Assembly: GCF_014192745.1 (NCBI RefSeq)
Contig: NZ_JACHYJ010000001.1
Coordinates: 186,001-250,000, forward strand
From: Luteimonas sp. RC10
GTDB taxonomy: Bacteria; Pseudomonadota; Gammaproteobacteria; Xanthomonadales; Xanthomonadaceae
DNA length: 64,000 nt
Direction: 5' to 3'
In this document: positions 48,882 to 57,333 of the stretch, piece by piece
Layout of the letters: each line of letters opens with the position of its first letter
Position numbering within the stretch: position 1 is the first letter of the stretch
Translations under genes and position numbers: made by a program
Notes under the pieces: model-generated
Told to the model about the DNA's origin: nothing
The model's database searches: none
What the model saw: the letters and a program-made list of their open reading frames with translations, nothing else

Positions 48882-50906
48882 ATGACCAATCCGCTGCTCG
48901 ACTTCTCCGGCCTGCCCCGTTTCGACGCCATCACGCCGGCGCACGTGCAGCCGGCGATCGACGCGCTCGTTGCCGAGGCCGAGGCCGCGCTGGCGGTCGC
49001 GGGCCGGACCCAGCCGGTCGGCTGGGAGCAAGTCGTCGTCCCGCTCGAGGATGCGACCGAGCGGCTGGGGCGCGCCTGGAACCAGGTCTCGCATTTGAAC
49101 GCCGTGGTCAACACCCCCGAACTGCGCGCCGCCTACAACGCCGCGCTGCCGAAGGTGACCGCCTTCTTCAATGCCCTCGCCCAGGACGAGGCGCTGTACG
49201 CCCAGTACCGGCGTCTGTCCGACGAGGCCGATGCGCTCGGCCTCGATCCGCTGCGCCGGCGGGTGATCGCCCATGCGCTGCGCGACTTCCGCCTCGGCGG
49301 TGCCGCGCTCGACGCCGAGGACAAGGCGCGGCTGTCGGCGGTCCGCCAGGAACTCGCTGCGCTGTCGGCGCAGTTCTCCGAGCACGTGCTCGATGCAACC
49401 GATGCGTTCTCGCTGCATGTCGACGATGCCGCGCGGCTGGCCGGGTTGCCCGACGATGTCGTCGCCGCAGCGCGCGCGGCCGCCGAGAAGGCCGGCCAGT
49501 CCGGTTGGACACTCACGCTGCAGATGCCCTGCTACCTGCCGGTGCAGACCTACGCCGAGGATCGCGACCTGCGCGAGACGCTGTACCGCGCCTACGGCCT
49601 GCGCGCGTCCGAGGCCGGGCCCGCCGAGCGCGACAACGGCCCGTTGATCGCCCGGATCCTGACGCTGCGCGCCGAGCAGGCTGCGTTGCTGGGCTTCGCG
49701 GACTACGCCAGCCTGTCGCTGGCGACCAAGATGGCGACCTCGCCGGACGACGTGCTGGGTTTCCTGCGCGACCTCGCGGCACGTGCCCGCCCGCACGCCC
49801 AGCGCGACCGCGATGCGCTCGAGACGTTCGCGCGCGACACGCTGGGCCTGGATGCGCTGCAGCCCTGGGACGTCGCGTTTGCCGCTGAGCGCCTGCGCCA
49901 AGCGCGTTACGACTACTCGGCGCAGACGGTCAAGCAGTACTTCACGCAAGATCGCGTGCTCGCCGGCCTGTTCGACCTGATCCACGCGCTCTACGGCCTG
50001 CGGGTCGAGCCCGACAACGCGCCGGTCTGGCACCCGGACGTGCGCTTCTACCGCCTGGTCGACGGCGACGGCACGCTGGTCGGGCAGTTCTATCTCGACC
50101 TGTACGCCCGTGAGGGCAAGCGCGGCGGCGCGTGGATGGACGACTGCCGCAACCGCCGCGCGATCGGCGAGCGCACACAGACACCGCTGGTCTACCTGGT
50201 GTGCAATTTCGGCCGTGGCGCCGACGGACGCCCGGCGACGTTCACCCATGGCGAGGTGACCACGCTGTTCCACGAGATGGGCCACGGCCTGCACCAGCTG
50301 CTGACCGCAGTCGGCGAACTGCCGATCGCCGGCATCAACGGGGTGGAGTGGGACGCGGTGGAACTGCCGAGCCAGTTCATGGAGAACTTCTGCTGGGAAT
50401 GGCCGCGCGTCGAAGCGATGACCGCGCACGTGGACACGGGCGCGCCGCTGCCGCGCGATCTGTTCGACCGCATGCTCGCCGCACGCAATTTCCACAGCGG
50501 CCTGCAGACGCTGCGCCAGATCGAGTTCGCCCTGTTCGACATGCAGTTGCATGCCGGCTTCGACCCTGCCCAGGACGATGCGCTGGCTCTGCTCGAGCGC
50601 GTGCGCGACGAGGTCGCGGTGCTGCGCACGCCGGCCTGGCACCGGTTCCCGCACCAGTTCGCGCACATTTTCGCCGGCGGCTATGCAGCCGGCTACTACA
50701 GTTACAAATGGGCCGAGGTGCTCAGCGCCGACGCCTATGCCGCGTTCGAGGAGGCGCCGGACCGCCTGGCACAGACCGGCGCCCGGTTCCGCGACGAGAT
50801 CCTGAGGCGCGGCGGCAGCCGCGATGCGGCCGAGAACTTCCGTGCGTTCCGTGGTCGCGATCCCGACATTGCGGCCCTGCTGCGGCACAGCGGCATGGCC
50901 GCCTGA
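48882..50906 (+). CDS. prlC: M3-family oligopeptidase A
   Basis: A 674-residue cytosolic zinc metallopeptidase. The catalytic HExxH is LFHEMGHGLH (His464, Glu465, His468), with the third ligand in PSQFMENFCWEW. The substrate-binding YYSYKWAEV near the C terminus is standard. It degrades short peptides and signal-peptide remnants. The start MTNPLLDFSGLPRFDAI matches the family N terminus. It appears to be monocistronic or the first of a short run with the membrane protein at 50974. Confidence 0.95.
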   Translation: MTNPLLDFSGLPRFDAITPAHVQPAIDALVAEAEAALAVAGRTQPVGWEQVVVPLEDATERLGRAWNQVSHLNAVVNTPELRAAYNAALPKVTAFFNALAQDEALYAQYRRLSDEADALGLDPLRRRVIAHALRDFRLGGAALDAEDKARLSAVRQELAALSAQFSEHVLDATDAFSLHVDDAARLAGLPDDVVAAARAAAEKAGQSGWTLTLQMPCYLPVQTYAEDRDLRETLYRAYGLRASEAGPAERDNGPLIARILTLRAEQAALLGFADYASLSLATKMATSPDDVLGFLRDLAARARPHAQRDRDALETFARDTLGLDALQPWDVAFAAERLRQARYDYSAQTVKQYFTQDRVLAGLFDLIHALYGLRVEPDNAPVWHPDVRFYRLVDGDGTLVGQFYLDLYAREGKRGGAWMDDCRNRRAIGERTQTPLVYLVCNFGRGADGRPATFTHGEVTTLFHEMGHGLHQLLTAVGELPIAGINGVEWDAVELPSQFMENFCWEWPRVEAMTAHVDTGAPLPRDLFDRMLAARNFHSGLQTLRQIEFALFDMQLHAGFDPAQDDALALLERVRDEVAVLRTPAWHRFPHQFAHIFAGGYAAGYYSYKWAEVLSADAYAAFEEAPDRLAQTGARFRDEILRRGGSRDAAENFRAFRGRDPDIAALLRHSGMAA

Positions 50907-50973
50907 GCCGCGGGCCGGACGGCCACCCCGACCCACCCGACGTACTGCGCCGCCGTCACGCGGCCGTGCGACC

Positions 50974-51744
50974 ATGCGCGCGGTCGACTCCTGGATCGCG
51001 TCCATGCGCCTGCTCGTGCTGTTGTGTTCGCTCGCCATGCCCATCGTCGGCTGGCTGTCGCAGACCGGTGCGTTCGGGCCGGACCAGGCCACGGTGTCGG
51101 GGCGCTACCCGACCTTGCTGGTTGCGGCGGGCTATGCGTTCTCGGTCTGGGGCCTGATCTTCGTGCTCGATATCGCCTATGCCACCTGGCAGGCGACCGG
51201 CGCGCGCCGCCACGATGCGGTGCTCGCGCGCATCGCCCCGGTCGCCGCGCTGGGGTTCGCGCTGACCACGATCTGGATGCCGTTGTTCTCGGCCGGCCAC
51301 TTCATCGCCTGCGTGGCGGTGATCGTCGGCGCACTCGCCTGCCTGGCCTGGTGCGCGGTGCGGCTGTCGGACGGCAGCGCTGCGCGCGGCCGGCGCATCG
51401 CTTGGCTGGCGCTGTCGCTGCACGCGGGGTGGTTGTCGCTGGCTGCGTTCCTCAACGTCGCGCAGACGATCGTCGCCTACCAGTGGCTGTCGACCTCGCG
51501 CATGCTCGGCTGGAGCCTGGCGCTGTGGGCGATCGCGGCAGCCCTGTTGCTGGTGCTCAATGCGCGCATGCGCGGTAACGCAGCCTACGCGGCGGTCGCG
51601 CTGTGGGGGCTGTTCGCGGTGTGGATCAAACAGACCGACTGGCCGCTGGCCGGCGCGACGACCTCGGCCTGGGTGGCGCTGGGCATCGCGACGCTGCTGG
51701 TCGTGCAGACGGTCGTGCTGCAGTTGCGCCAGCGCGCCGTCTGA
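50974..51744 (+). CDS. TspO-like tryptophan-rich membrane protein
   Basis: A 256-residue protein with about seven hydrophobic helices. The first third (PTLLVAAGYAFSVWGLIFVLDIAYATWQA) and the later HAGWLSLAAFLNVAQTIVAYQW resemble the TspO/MBR-type membrane fold, where bacterial proteins bind porphyrins or related ligands. Length is about 100 residues above classic TspO, so it belongs to a longer relative. It begins 67 bp after prlC. A tetrapyrrole link is only family-based. Confidence 0.65.
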   Translation: MRAVDSWIASMRLLVLLCSLAMPIVGWLSQTGAFGPDQATVSGRYPTLLVAAGYAFSVWGLIFVLDIAYATWQATGARRHDAVLARIAPVAALGFALTTIWMPLFSAGHFIACVAVIVGALACLAWCAVRLSDGSAARGRRIAWLALSLHAGWLSLAAFLNVAQTIVAYQWLSTSRMLGWSLALWAIAAALLLVLNARMRGNAAYAAVALWGLFAVWIKQTDWPLAGATTSAWVALGIATLLVVQTVVLQLRQRAV

Positions 51745-51826
51745 CCCGCGCCGCGTGCCCCGCGTGTTCATGTTCCGCATGGCATCGGCGCGGCATCGTA
51801 GATGCCCTCGTTCCCAGGAGCACGCC

Positions 51827-52204
51827 ATGTCCGACCGCCGCCTGCTGCCTGCCGCGCTGATCGCGCTCGCGCTGCCCGCCGCTGCCTCCGCGCAGGTCAG
51901 TACCAGCGCACTGGAGCCAGTCGCCGACCCACCGGCGGTGTCGTCGCAGACCGGCCGCCAGACCGGGGTGGTGACCTACGAAGGCGCCGATGGCCAGCAG
52001 GTGATCATCCGCTCCTACGAGCCGCGCCCGGCGACGACGGGCCCTTACCGGATCGATTTCGCTGCGCTCGACGTCAACGGCGACGGCTACATCAGCCGCG
52101 CCGAGGCGCGCGCCCATCCCACGCTCTTGGCGGAGTTCGATGCGGTGGACAGCAATCGCGATGGCCGCCTCAGTCGCGAGGAACTCGCCGGCTGGCTGCG
52201 CTAG
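51827..52204 (+). CDS. Secreted EF-hand calcium-binding protein
   Basis: A 125-residue protein with a signal peptide (RRLLPAALIALALPAAASAQ) and two EF-hand loops, DVNGDGYISRAE and DSNRDGRLSREE, at the C terminus. A middle segment GVVTYEGADGQQVIIRSYEP has no known domain. The loops carry the Asp/Asn/Glu ligands at positions 1, 3, 5 and 12, so calcium binding is likely. A strong AGGAG lies before the ATG. The role in the periplasm is unknown. Confidence 0.85.
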   Translation: MSDRRLLPAALIALALPAAASAQVSTSALEPVADPPAVSSQTGRQTGVVTYEGADGQQVIIRSYEPRPATTGPYRIDFAALDVNGDGYISRAEARAHPTLLAEFDAVDSNRDGRLSREELAGWLR

Positions 52205-52245
52205 CCTAGGTGGCCGGCCGCCGTGGCCGCGACAGGAGGCCAGGC

Positions 52246-52746
52246 GTGACCCATCCCGATCCGACTCCCCGGGCCGAGCCCGCATCGCGCACGCCGATGG
52301 TGATCGGCGCGGTGTTCGTGCTGCTCGGCGGTATCTTCATCGGCGCATTGGGCACGACAGTCATGCTGCGCACGAGCATCGGTTCGGCCGGCGATCTCAA
52401 GGCACGCGAGGCGATCCGCCTGCAGGGCCTGCTGGCGGCCGACGACGGGCGGCTGGATCCGGCGCAGACCGCCGAGCGTGCGACCGCGGCCTTCGCGCAC
52501 AGTTTCGTGGTCAGCGCCGCGGCGCTCGATGCGGTCGCCTCGCTCGACGATCGCCAACGCATGCTCGACATCGCACGCTGGCTGGTCGACACCGGCGCGC
52601 TGGCCGACCGACGCGATGCCGTCTCGCGCTGGGCCCAGGCCGCGGCGCACTGCCTGGTCGCCACCCCCGACCAGCCGCGCACTGCCGCCAACTGCGTCCG
52701 CGACGCGATGCCCGACGACGTGCCGCGTCCCGATCGCGGCGACTGA
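52246..52746 (+). CDS. Single-pass membrane protein, unknown
   Basis: A 166-residue protein with one membrane helix (TPMVIGAVFVLLGGIFIGALGTTVML, about residues 17-42) and a helical C-terminal part rich in Ala and Asp. Two cysteines sit in AAHCLVATPDQPRTAANC. The start is GTG 52246 behind a strong AGGAGG (52234-52239); no ATG is available. It lies 41 bp after the EF-hand gene. No family is recognised. Confidence 0.65.
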   Translation: MTHPDPTPRAEPASRTPMVIGAVFVLLGGIFIGALGTTVMLRTSIGSAGDLKAREAIRLQGLLAADDGRLDPAQTAERATAAFAHSFVVSAAALDAVASLDDRQRMLDIARWLVDTGALADRRDAVSRWAQAAAHCLVATPDQPRTAANCVRDAMPDDVPRPDRGD

Positions 52747-52807
52747 TCCGCAGGCCCGTGGTGTCGTTGCGGCCATTCGCACACGACGCCAGCCGCCGCG
52801 ATACGAC

Positions 52808-52831
52808 AACGCCCGGCTTGCGCCGGGCGTT
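52808..52831. terminator. Hairpin between convergent genes
   Basis: AACGCCCGGC / GCCGGGCGTT, a perfect 10-bp stem with loop TTGC. It lies between the stop of the membrane-protein gene on + and the stop of the PepSY gene on -, so it probably ends both transcripts. Confidence 0.65.
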
Positions 52832-52858
52832 GGTCGCAGATGCAACGTTGCGCAGCGA

Positions 52859-53287
52859 TCAGTCGCGCGACTGGCTGATCACGCGCCCGTCCTGCGGGTC
52901 GAGCTTGAGGTCGACGCGCTGGCCTTCTTTCGTGTCCGCTTCGGCTTCCCACAGACCGTCATCGAACTTCACGTCCTCGATCCTGGTGAAGCCGGCGGCG
53001 GTGAGCTTGGCGCGGATATCGGCCTCGCCCAGGGTCGTTGCGCCGGCATTGTCCGGATACACGCGACCGGTCGCCGGATCCAGACGGACATCGATCTTGC
53101 GCCCATTGGCATCCTTGGCGTCGGCCTTCCACAAGCCATCCTTGAACTCGAGATCAGTCACGTCGGTATAGCCGCCGTCGGTCAGCGCGGTGCGGACCTG
53201 GGCGCTGGTCATCGCGTCCTGCGCAACGGCGGCACCGGCGGTCAGGGACAGCGCGAGCGCCAGGCCACGGATCAGGGTCGTCTTCAT
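52859..53287 (-). CDS. Secreted PepSY-domain protein (two repeats)
   Basis: A 142-residue periplasmic protein with a signal peptide (RGLALALSLTAGAAVAQ) and two PepSY-like repeats of about 55 residues. The repeats read VRTALTDGGYTDVTDLEFKD and IRAKLTAAGFTRIEDVKFDD, followed by DGLWKADA / DGLWEAEA and RLDPATGRV / KLDPQDGRV. PepSY domains are thought to act as peptidase inhibitors or accessory modules. It is separated by 120 bp from the MocR gene on the same strand and is probably expressed on its own. Confidence 0.85.
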   Translation of the reverse strand: MKTTLIRGLALALSLTAGAAVAQDAMTSAQVRTALTDGGYTDVTDLEFKDGLWKADAKDANGRKIDVRLDPATGRVYPDNAGATTLGEADIRAKLTAAGFTRIEDVKFDDGLWEAEADTKEGQRVDLKLDPQDGRVISQSRD

Positions 53288-53407
53288 CGAAAAGGCTCCT
53301 GGGAAAGGGTCGGCCGAGTGTTCGGCGGCCCGCGCGAAGCAGCGGTGAATGGCGGTCGTCGACACCGCGCTCGGTTCATCGATGTGATGTCGAACGCGGC
53401 CAGCCAC

Positions 53408-54748
53408 TCAGACCGGCAGCCGCTCGAGCGTATCGCGCACGCGCTGCAGCACCGCTTCAAGGGCGTCCAGCGGCACCGAGCCCAAGCCCAACCGCAGCGC
53501 ATGCGGACGCTGCCGGCCGGTTGCGTAGGCCTCGCCCTTGGAGACCGCGATGCCGCGCTCGGCCAGCGCTTGCGCGGCGCGGTCCATGCGCAGGTCCTCA
53601 GGCAGACGCAGCCACAGGAACGGCGATGCGGGATGCGCGCGCAGGTCGAGGCCGGCGAACACGTCGGCCGCGATTGCTTGGCGCCGACGCGCGTCATGGC
53701 GCAATGCGGCCTCCTGCTGCGCGACCGTGCCGTCGGCGATCCAGCGCGTCGCCATCGCCGTCATCAGGCTCGGCAGACTCCAATGGCTGGCCCGGATCAC
53801 CGCCTTGACCCGCACCACACAGTCCGCAGGCACGACGACATAACCGAAGCGCAGACCACTGGCCAGGCTCTTGGACAGGCTGGCGACGTGGAACGTGCGC
53901 TCGGGCGCCAACGTCGCCAGCGCGGCCGGTGCCGGGTCCGCCAGCCACGCATAGGCTGCGTCTTCGATCAGCACGCAGTCGTGGTGTCGCGCGATTGCCA
54001 CCAGCCGTTGCCGCTGCTCGGTGTCGAGTACCCAGCCCAATGGGTTGTGCAGCGTCGGCATCGCGTAGATCGCCCGGATCGAGCGGTTGCGGCACAGCCG
54101 CTCCAGGGCGTCGAGATCGGGCCCGTCGGCGCACGCAGGCACCGGCGCGAGATCCAGCGCCTGCAGCTCGGCGAGCATGCGAAAGCCCGGGTAGCTCAAG
54201 GCGTCGACCGCAACCGCATCGTGCGGCCGCAGCATCGCCCGCACCACCACGTCCAGACCATGCTGCGCGCCGTTGACCAGCAGAACCCGCTCCGCATCGG
54301 CCTCAATGCCCCGCGAGACAGCCAGCAGATCGGCCACGATCCGACGCTCGTGGCGCCGCCCGCCGGGCGGTTGCTGGTGCATCAGCGCCGCCAGGTCGCC
54401 GCAGGTCGCCAACTCGCGCAGCATGCCGCGCAGCAGCGCCGCCTGGCCGGGCCAGGTCGGATGGTTGAACGACAGGTCGACCGCGTTCGCGCTGCGTCGC
54501 GCCTCGTCGCCACTGTCCCACTCGCGCTGCGGCGGGCGATCGCGCACGAACGTGCCGCGTCCGGTCTCGCCGACGACCAGGCCCATCGACCGCAACTGCG
54601 CATAGACCTTGCTGGCCGAGGCGACCGCGATCCCATGTCGGGCGGCCAGCACGCGATGGGTCGGCAGGGCGGTGCCCGGCGCCAGCTGGCCGCTGTGGAT
54701 CTGCGCGGCAAGGCGTTCGACGATGACCGCGACGGGCGAAGTGGCCAT
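53408..54748 (-). CDS. MocR-type GntR/aminotransferase regulator
   Basis: A 446-residue fusion. Residues 1-70 are a GntR winged helix (IVERLAAQIHSGQLAPGTAL, RVLAARHGIAVASASKVYAQL), followed by a fold-type I aminotransferase. The PLP-binding Lys is in VASLSKSLASGLRFGYV, with DAVAVDALSYPGF and YAMPTLHNPLGWVL upstream. MocR proteins sense PLP- or amino-acid-derived ligands and usually regulate a divergent gene, here the PaaI-like thioesterase 156 bp away. ATG 54748 is chosen over an ATG twelve codons upstream. Confidence 0.9.
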   Translation of the reverse strand: MATSPVAVIVERLAAQIHSGQLAPGTALPTHRVLAARHGIAVASASKVYAQLRSMGLVVGETGRGTFVRDRPPQREWDSGDEARRSANAVDLSFNHPTWPGQAALLRGMLRELATCGDLAALMHQQPPGGRRHERRIVADLLAVSRGIEADAERVLLVNGAQHGLDVVVRAMLRPHDAVAVDALSYPGFRMLAELQALDLAPVPACADGPDLDALERLCRNRSIRAIYAMPTLHNPLGWVLDTEQRQRLVAIARHHDCVLIEDAAYAWLADPAPAALATLAPERTFHVASLSKSLASGLRFGYVVVPADCVVRVKAVIRASHWSLPSLMTAMATRWIADGTVAQQEAALRHDARRRQAIAADVFAGLDLRAHPASPFLWLRLPEDLRMDRAAQALAERGIAVSKGEAYATGRQRPHALRLGLGSVPLDALEAVLQRVRDTLERLPV

Positions 54749-54763
54749 GCACGCGTCCCTAGG

Positions 54764-54785
54764 ACAATTTCTTGATTGCTCCAAT
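54764..54785. promoter_or_regulatory. CAAT/ATTG repeat array between MocR and thioesterase genes
   Basis: CAAT (54765-54768), ATTG (54775-54778) and CAAT (54782-54785) alternate with spacers of 6 and 3 bp. MocR operators are commonly short direct or inverted repeats in the divergent promoter region, so this is a candidate autoregulatory site. Confidence 0.4.
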
Positions 54786-54904
54786 CTACGCGATCACGCT
54801 CCCGGGCGAAACGCGGCTGCCGCCCAACGCAACGGCCTCACCTGTGGGCCTGGTGACGCCGCGCCGCCACGTCATCCACGCCTCAAGTCCCAAGAGGAGC
54901 GCTT

Positions 54905-55390
54905 ATGTCCAATGCCTCACCGCGCCTGCCGATCCTCGACCACCTGCAGCGCCTGCTCGATGGACGTCCTGTCGACCCCACCGCCATCCCGCTGCGCTAT
55001 CCCACGGCGATCTCGCAGCTGCTGGGCTTCCGGCTTGTCGCGGTGAGCGAGGCGATGGCCGCCATCGAGCTGGAGGCCGATCCCGAACGCCACGGCAACC
55101 AACAGGGCACCGTGCACGGCGGCCTGTTGTGCGAACTGGCCGATGCGGCCATCGGCACCGCGCATTCGACGTTGATGCAGCCGGGCGAAAGCTTCACCAG
55201 CATCGACCTCGATGCGACCTTCGTGCGGCCCGTCTGGCGTGCGCGTCTGCGCGCGCATGCCTGGGCCGAACATCGCGGCCGCACGATCACGCACTACCGC
55301 TGTGACATCCAGCGCGAGGACGGCAAGGTCGTCGCGCGCATGGCCAGCAAGGTCATGACGCTGCGCGGCGTGCACGCCCAGGGCCGCTGA
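54905..55390 (+). CDS. PaaI-family hotdog thioesterase
   Basis: A 161-residue cytosolic hotdog protein. GNQQGTVHGGLLCELADAA is the PaaI signature, with the HGG turn and the catalytic acidic residue in the following helix; FVRPVWRARLRAHAW and CDIQREDGKVVARM complete the fold. It hydrolyses a medium or aryl acyl-CoA thioester. An AGGAGCG ribosome-binding site precedes the ATG. It is divergent from the MocR gene, which may control it. Confidence 0.88.
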   Translation: MSNASPRLPILDHLQRLLDGRPVDPTAIPLRYPTAISQLLGFRLVAVSEAMAAIELEADPERHGNQQGTVHGGLLCELADAAIGTAHSTLMQPGESFTSIDLDATFVRPVWRARLRAHAWAEHRGRTITHYRCDIQREDGKVVARMASKVMTLRGVHAQGR

Positions 55391-55424
55391 GACGACCGAC
55401 CCCGCATGGGCCTCACCTCTGTCG

Positions 55425-56855
55425 TCAGGCTGCCGTCAGCAGGCGCAGATCGTCGACGAATCCGGCATAGGCCTGGGCCTGCGCGGCGGGATCGCCCTGA
55501 CGCAGCACCCACGACGGATGCACGGTGGCAAAGGCGCGCACGCCGTCGTCGCGCGTGCGCCACAGCCCGCGCTCCTCGGTCAGTCGCACGCCCGGCCCGA
55601 ACACCGCGCGCGCGGCGGTCGCGCCCAGGCAGACGATGCGCGCGGGCCGCAGCTGCGCGATCTCGGCGCGCAGCCAGCCATTGCAGGCCTCGACGTGGGC
55701 GACATCGGGGCGGCGATGCAGCCGCCGCTTGCCGCGTGGCTCGAAGCGGAAATGCTTGACCGCGTTGGTCAGATAGAGCGAACCGCGGTCGATGCCCAGT
55801 TCGTCGAGCGCGCGCGAAAACAGCCGGCCCGCGGGGCCGACGAACGGCCGGCCCGACAGGTCCTCCTCGTCGCCCGGCTGCTCGCCGACGATCATGGTGC
55901 GGGCATCGCCCGGCCCTTCGCCGAACACCGTCTGCGTCGCCGGTTGCCACAGCGGACACCGCCGGCAGTCGCGTGCGGCCTCGCGCAGCGCGTCCAGTCC
56001 GCCGGGCGCCGGCGCAGGCGCTGCAGGCGCAGCCGGGATGCGCCGACGCGGCGCCTGATGTGCGCGCTCGGCCATCTCGCGCACGCGCACACCCGCCTCG
56101 CGCACCAGTGCCGGCAGCAGCGCCGTCTCAGGCAGGTGCTTCCAGTACTTCTGCGGCATCTCGGCGCGCATCATCGTGGTGTTGAGCCGCGCCGGGTTGA
56201 AGATGTTGGCGTAATAGGTGCGCCACAGCGCCTCGCGCGCGTCTTCGGCCGGCGCATCGGCACGCATGCCGCCTGGTGCGAAGGCCAGCGTCCGGCCGTC
56301 CCACAGCGCGCTGCGATATGGCGTCACGATCGCCCAGCGCATGCCGGCGAAGCGGCGCGCGAAGAACGGCGCGACCCGATCGACGATCCAGTGGTCGGGC
56401 TCGAACCAGGCGACGTATTCCTCGTCGGCGCCGGGCACGGCGCGGAAGCGCACGAAGGCCTTCATCTTGTGGGTATCGCGGCGCACCGCCTGGGCCATTG
56501 TGCGTGCGCGATGCACGTCAGGGTCGGCCGCGCGCAGCAGCAGTGCGCGCTCGCCCTCGGCAATGCGCCAGAGCATGCGGTACAGCAGGCCATGGCGGTC
56601 GTCGGCGCGATGGCAGAGCACGGCATCGGCGAGGGCCAGAAATTCGGAGGGCACGCGCGGCGCACTGCGTTGCGCAGGCAACGCGGCGAGGTCCAGGCCG
56701 CCCAGCAGCGAGCCCTGCGCGCCGCCGCTCCAGTCGAGCTGCTCAGGCGGCAGGCCCGCGCACAGCGCAGCACGCGCCGCGCTGCGCCAGGCGCCGGCAT
56801 CCCAGGGCGGATCGACCGTCGCGGTCACGCGTGCATGGGCGGACGTCGACCTCAT
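55425..56855 (-). CDS. DUF4130-UdgX fusion (uracil-DNA glycosylase type)
   Basis: A 476-residue two-domain protein. The N-terminal half (about 1-265) is DUF4130-like, with AVRRDTHKMKAFVRFR, FEPDHWIVDRVAPFFARRF and YYANIFNPARLNTTMMRAEMP. The C-terminal half is UdgX: GEQPGDEED is motif A (about residues 324-332), GRPFVGPAGRLF the following loop, TNAVKHFRFEPRGKRRLH contains the KRRxH loop with His380, and VHPSWVLR motif B. UdgX of mycobacteria excises uracil and stays covalently bound to DNA through that His. The protein pairs with the radical-SAM gene at 57334; a repeat cluster lies between them. Confidence 0.9.
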   Translation of the reverse strand: MRSTSAHARVTATVDPPWDAGAWRSAARAALCAGLPPEQLDWSGGAQGSLLGGLDLAALPAQRSAPRVPSEFLALADAVLCHRADDRHGLLYRMLWRIAEGERALLLRAADPDVHRARTMAQAVRRDTHKMKAFVRFRAVPGADEEYVAWFEPDHWIVDRVAPFFARRFAGMRWAIVTPYRSALWDGRTLAFAPGGMRADAPAEDAREALWRTYYANIFNPARLNTTMMRAEMPQKYWKHLPETALLPALVREAGVRVREMAERAHQAPRRRIPAAPAAPAPAPGGLDALREAARDCRRCPLWQPATQTVFGEGPGDARTMIVGEQPGDEEDLSGRPFVGPAGRLFSRALDELGIDRGSLYLTNAVKHFRFEPRGKRRLHRRPDVAHVEACNGWLRAEIAQLRPARIVCLGATAARAVFGPGVRLTEERGLWRTRDDGVRAFATVHPSWVLRQGDPAAQAQAYAGFVDDLRLLTAA

Positions 56856-56896
56856 GGACGCCGCGCTCCTGGCCTTGCGCAGCATTGCGCTCGCCT

Positions 56897-57240
56897 CCTT
56901 CCCCCGCTACGCGGGGCATTGCGCCCTTCACGGGTGAAAGGTTGGGATGGGGGCAAGCCCATAGCGTGCAGCGATCGGAACGTGCGCCCCCACCCAACCC
57001 TCCCCCGTAAACGAGGGAGGGCTGCATCGGCGCGTGCGCCGCAGCGTGGTGCTTGTCTGCTTGCATCATCGACGGCCGCGTACTGCGCTTGTCTCCTTGC
57101 GCCGTCGATGGACGCGAATAGCGCTTGACTCCTTCCCCCGTTGACGGGGGAAGGCCGGGATGGGGGCGAACCGACAGCACACTGCGATCGGAACGTCGGC
57201 CCCCACCCCGCCCTCCCCCGCAAACAGGGGAGGGCGGCGC
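56897..57240. repeat. Repeat cluster C (REP-like, two composite units)
   Basis: It fills most of the 478-bp gap between the DUF4130-UdgX gene and the radical-SAM gene. Unit 1 (about 56897-57028) has the 30-bp element at 56916-56945, GGGATGGGGGCAAGCC and a hairpin CCCTCCC...GGGAGGG (56998-57021). Unit 2 (57131-57236) has the perfect hairpin CCTTCCCCCG-TTGA-CGGGGGAAGG (57131-57154), GGGATGGGGGC, GATCGGAACGT and a second CCCTCCCC...GGGGAGGG hairpin. No gene is visible. Confidence 0.82.
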
Positions 57241-57333
57241 AGGTGCGAGCGCGTGTTGCTCGTGCGGGTCTTGAAGAACCCACCCGAACACCAGGGCCTG
57301 CGGTGCGCTGAAGGGCCATGTCCTTGCAGGCCG

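Noticed and set aside
48445-48885. 146-codon plus-strand frame before the oligopeptidase gene
   Set aside because: It crosses the 104-bp inverted repeat and is rich in Arg and Pro without any domain; the codon pattern is not coding-like.
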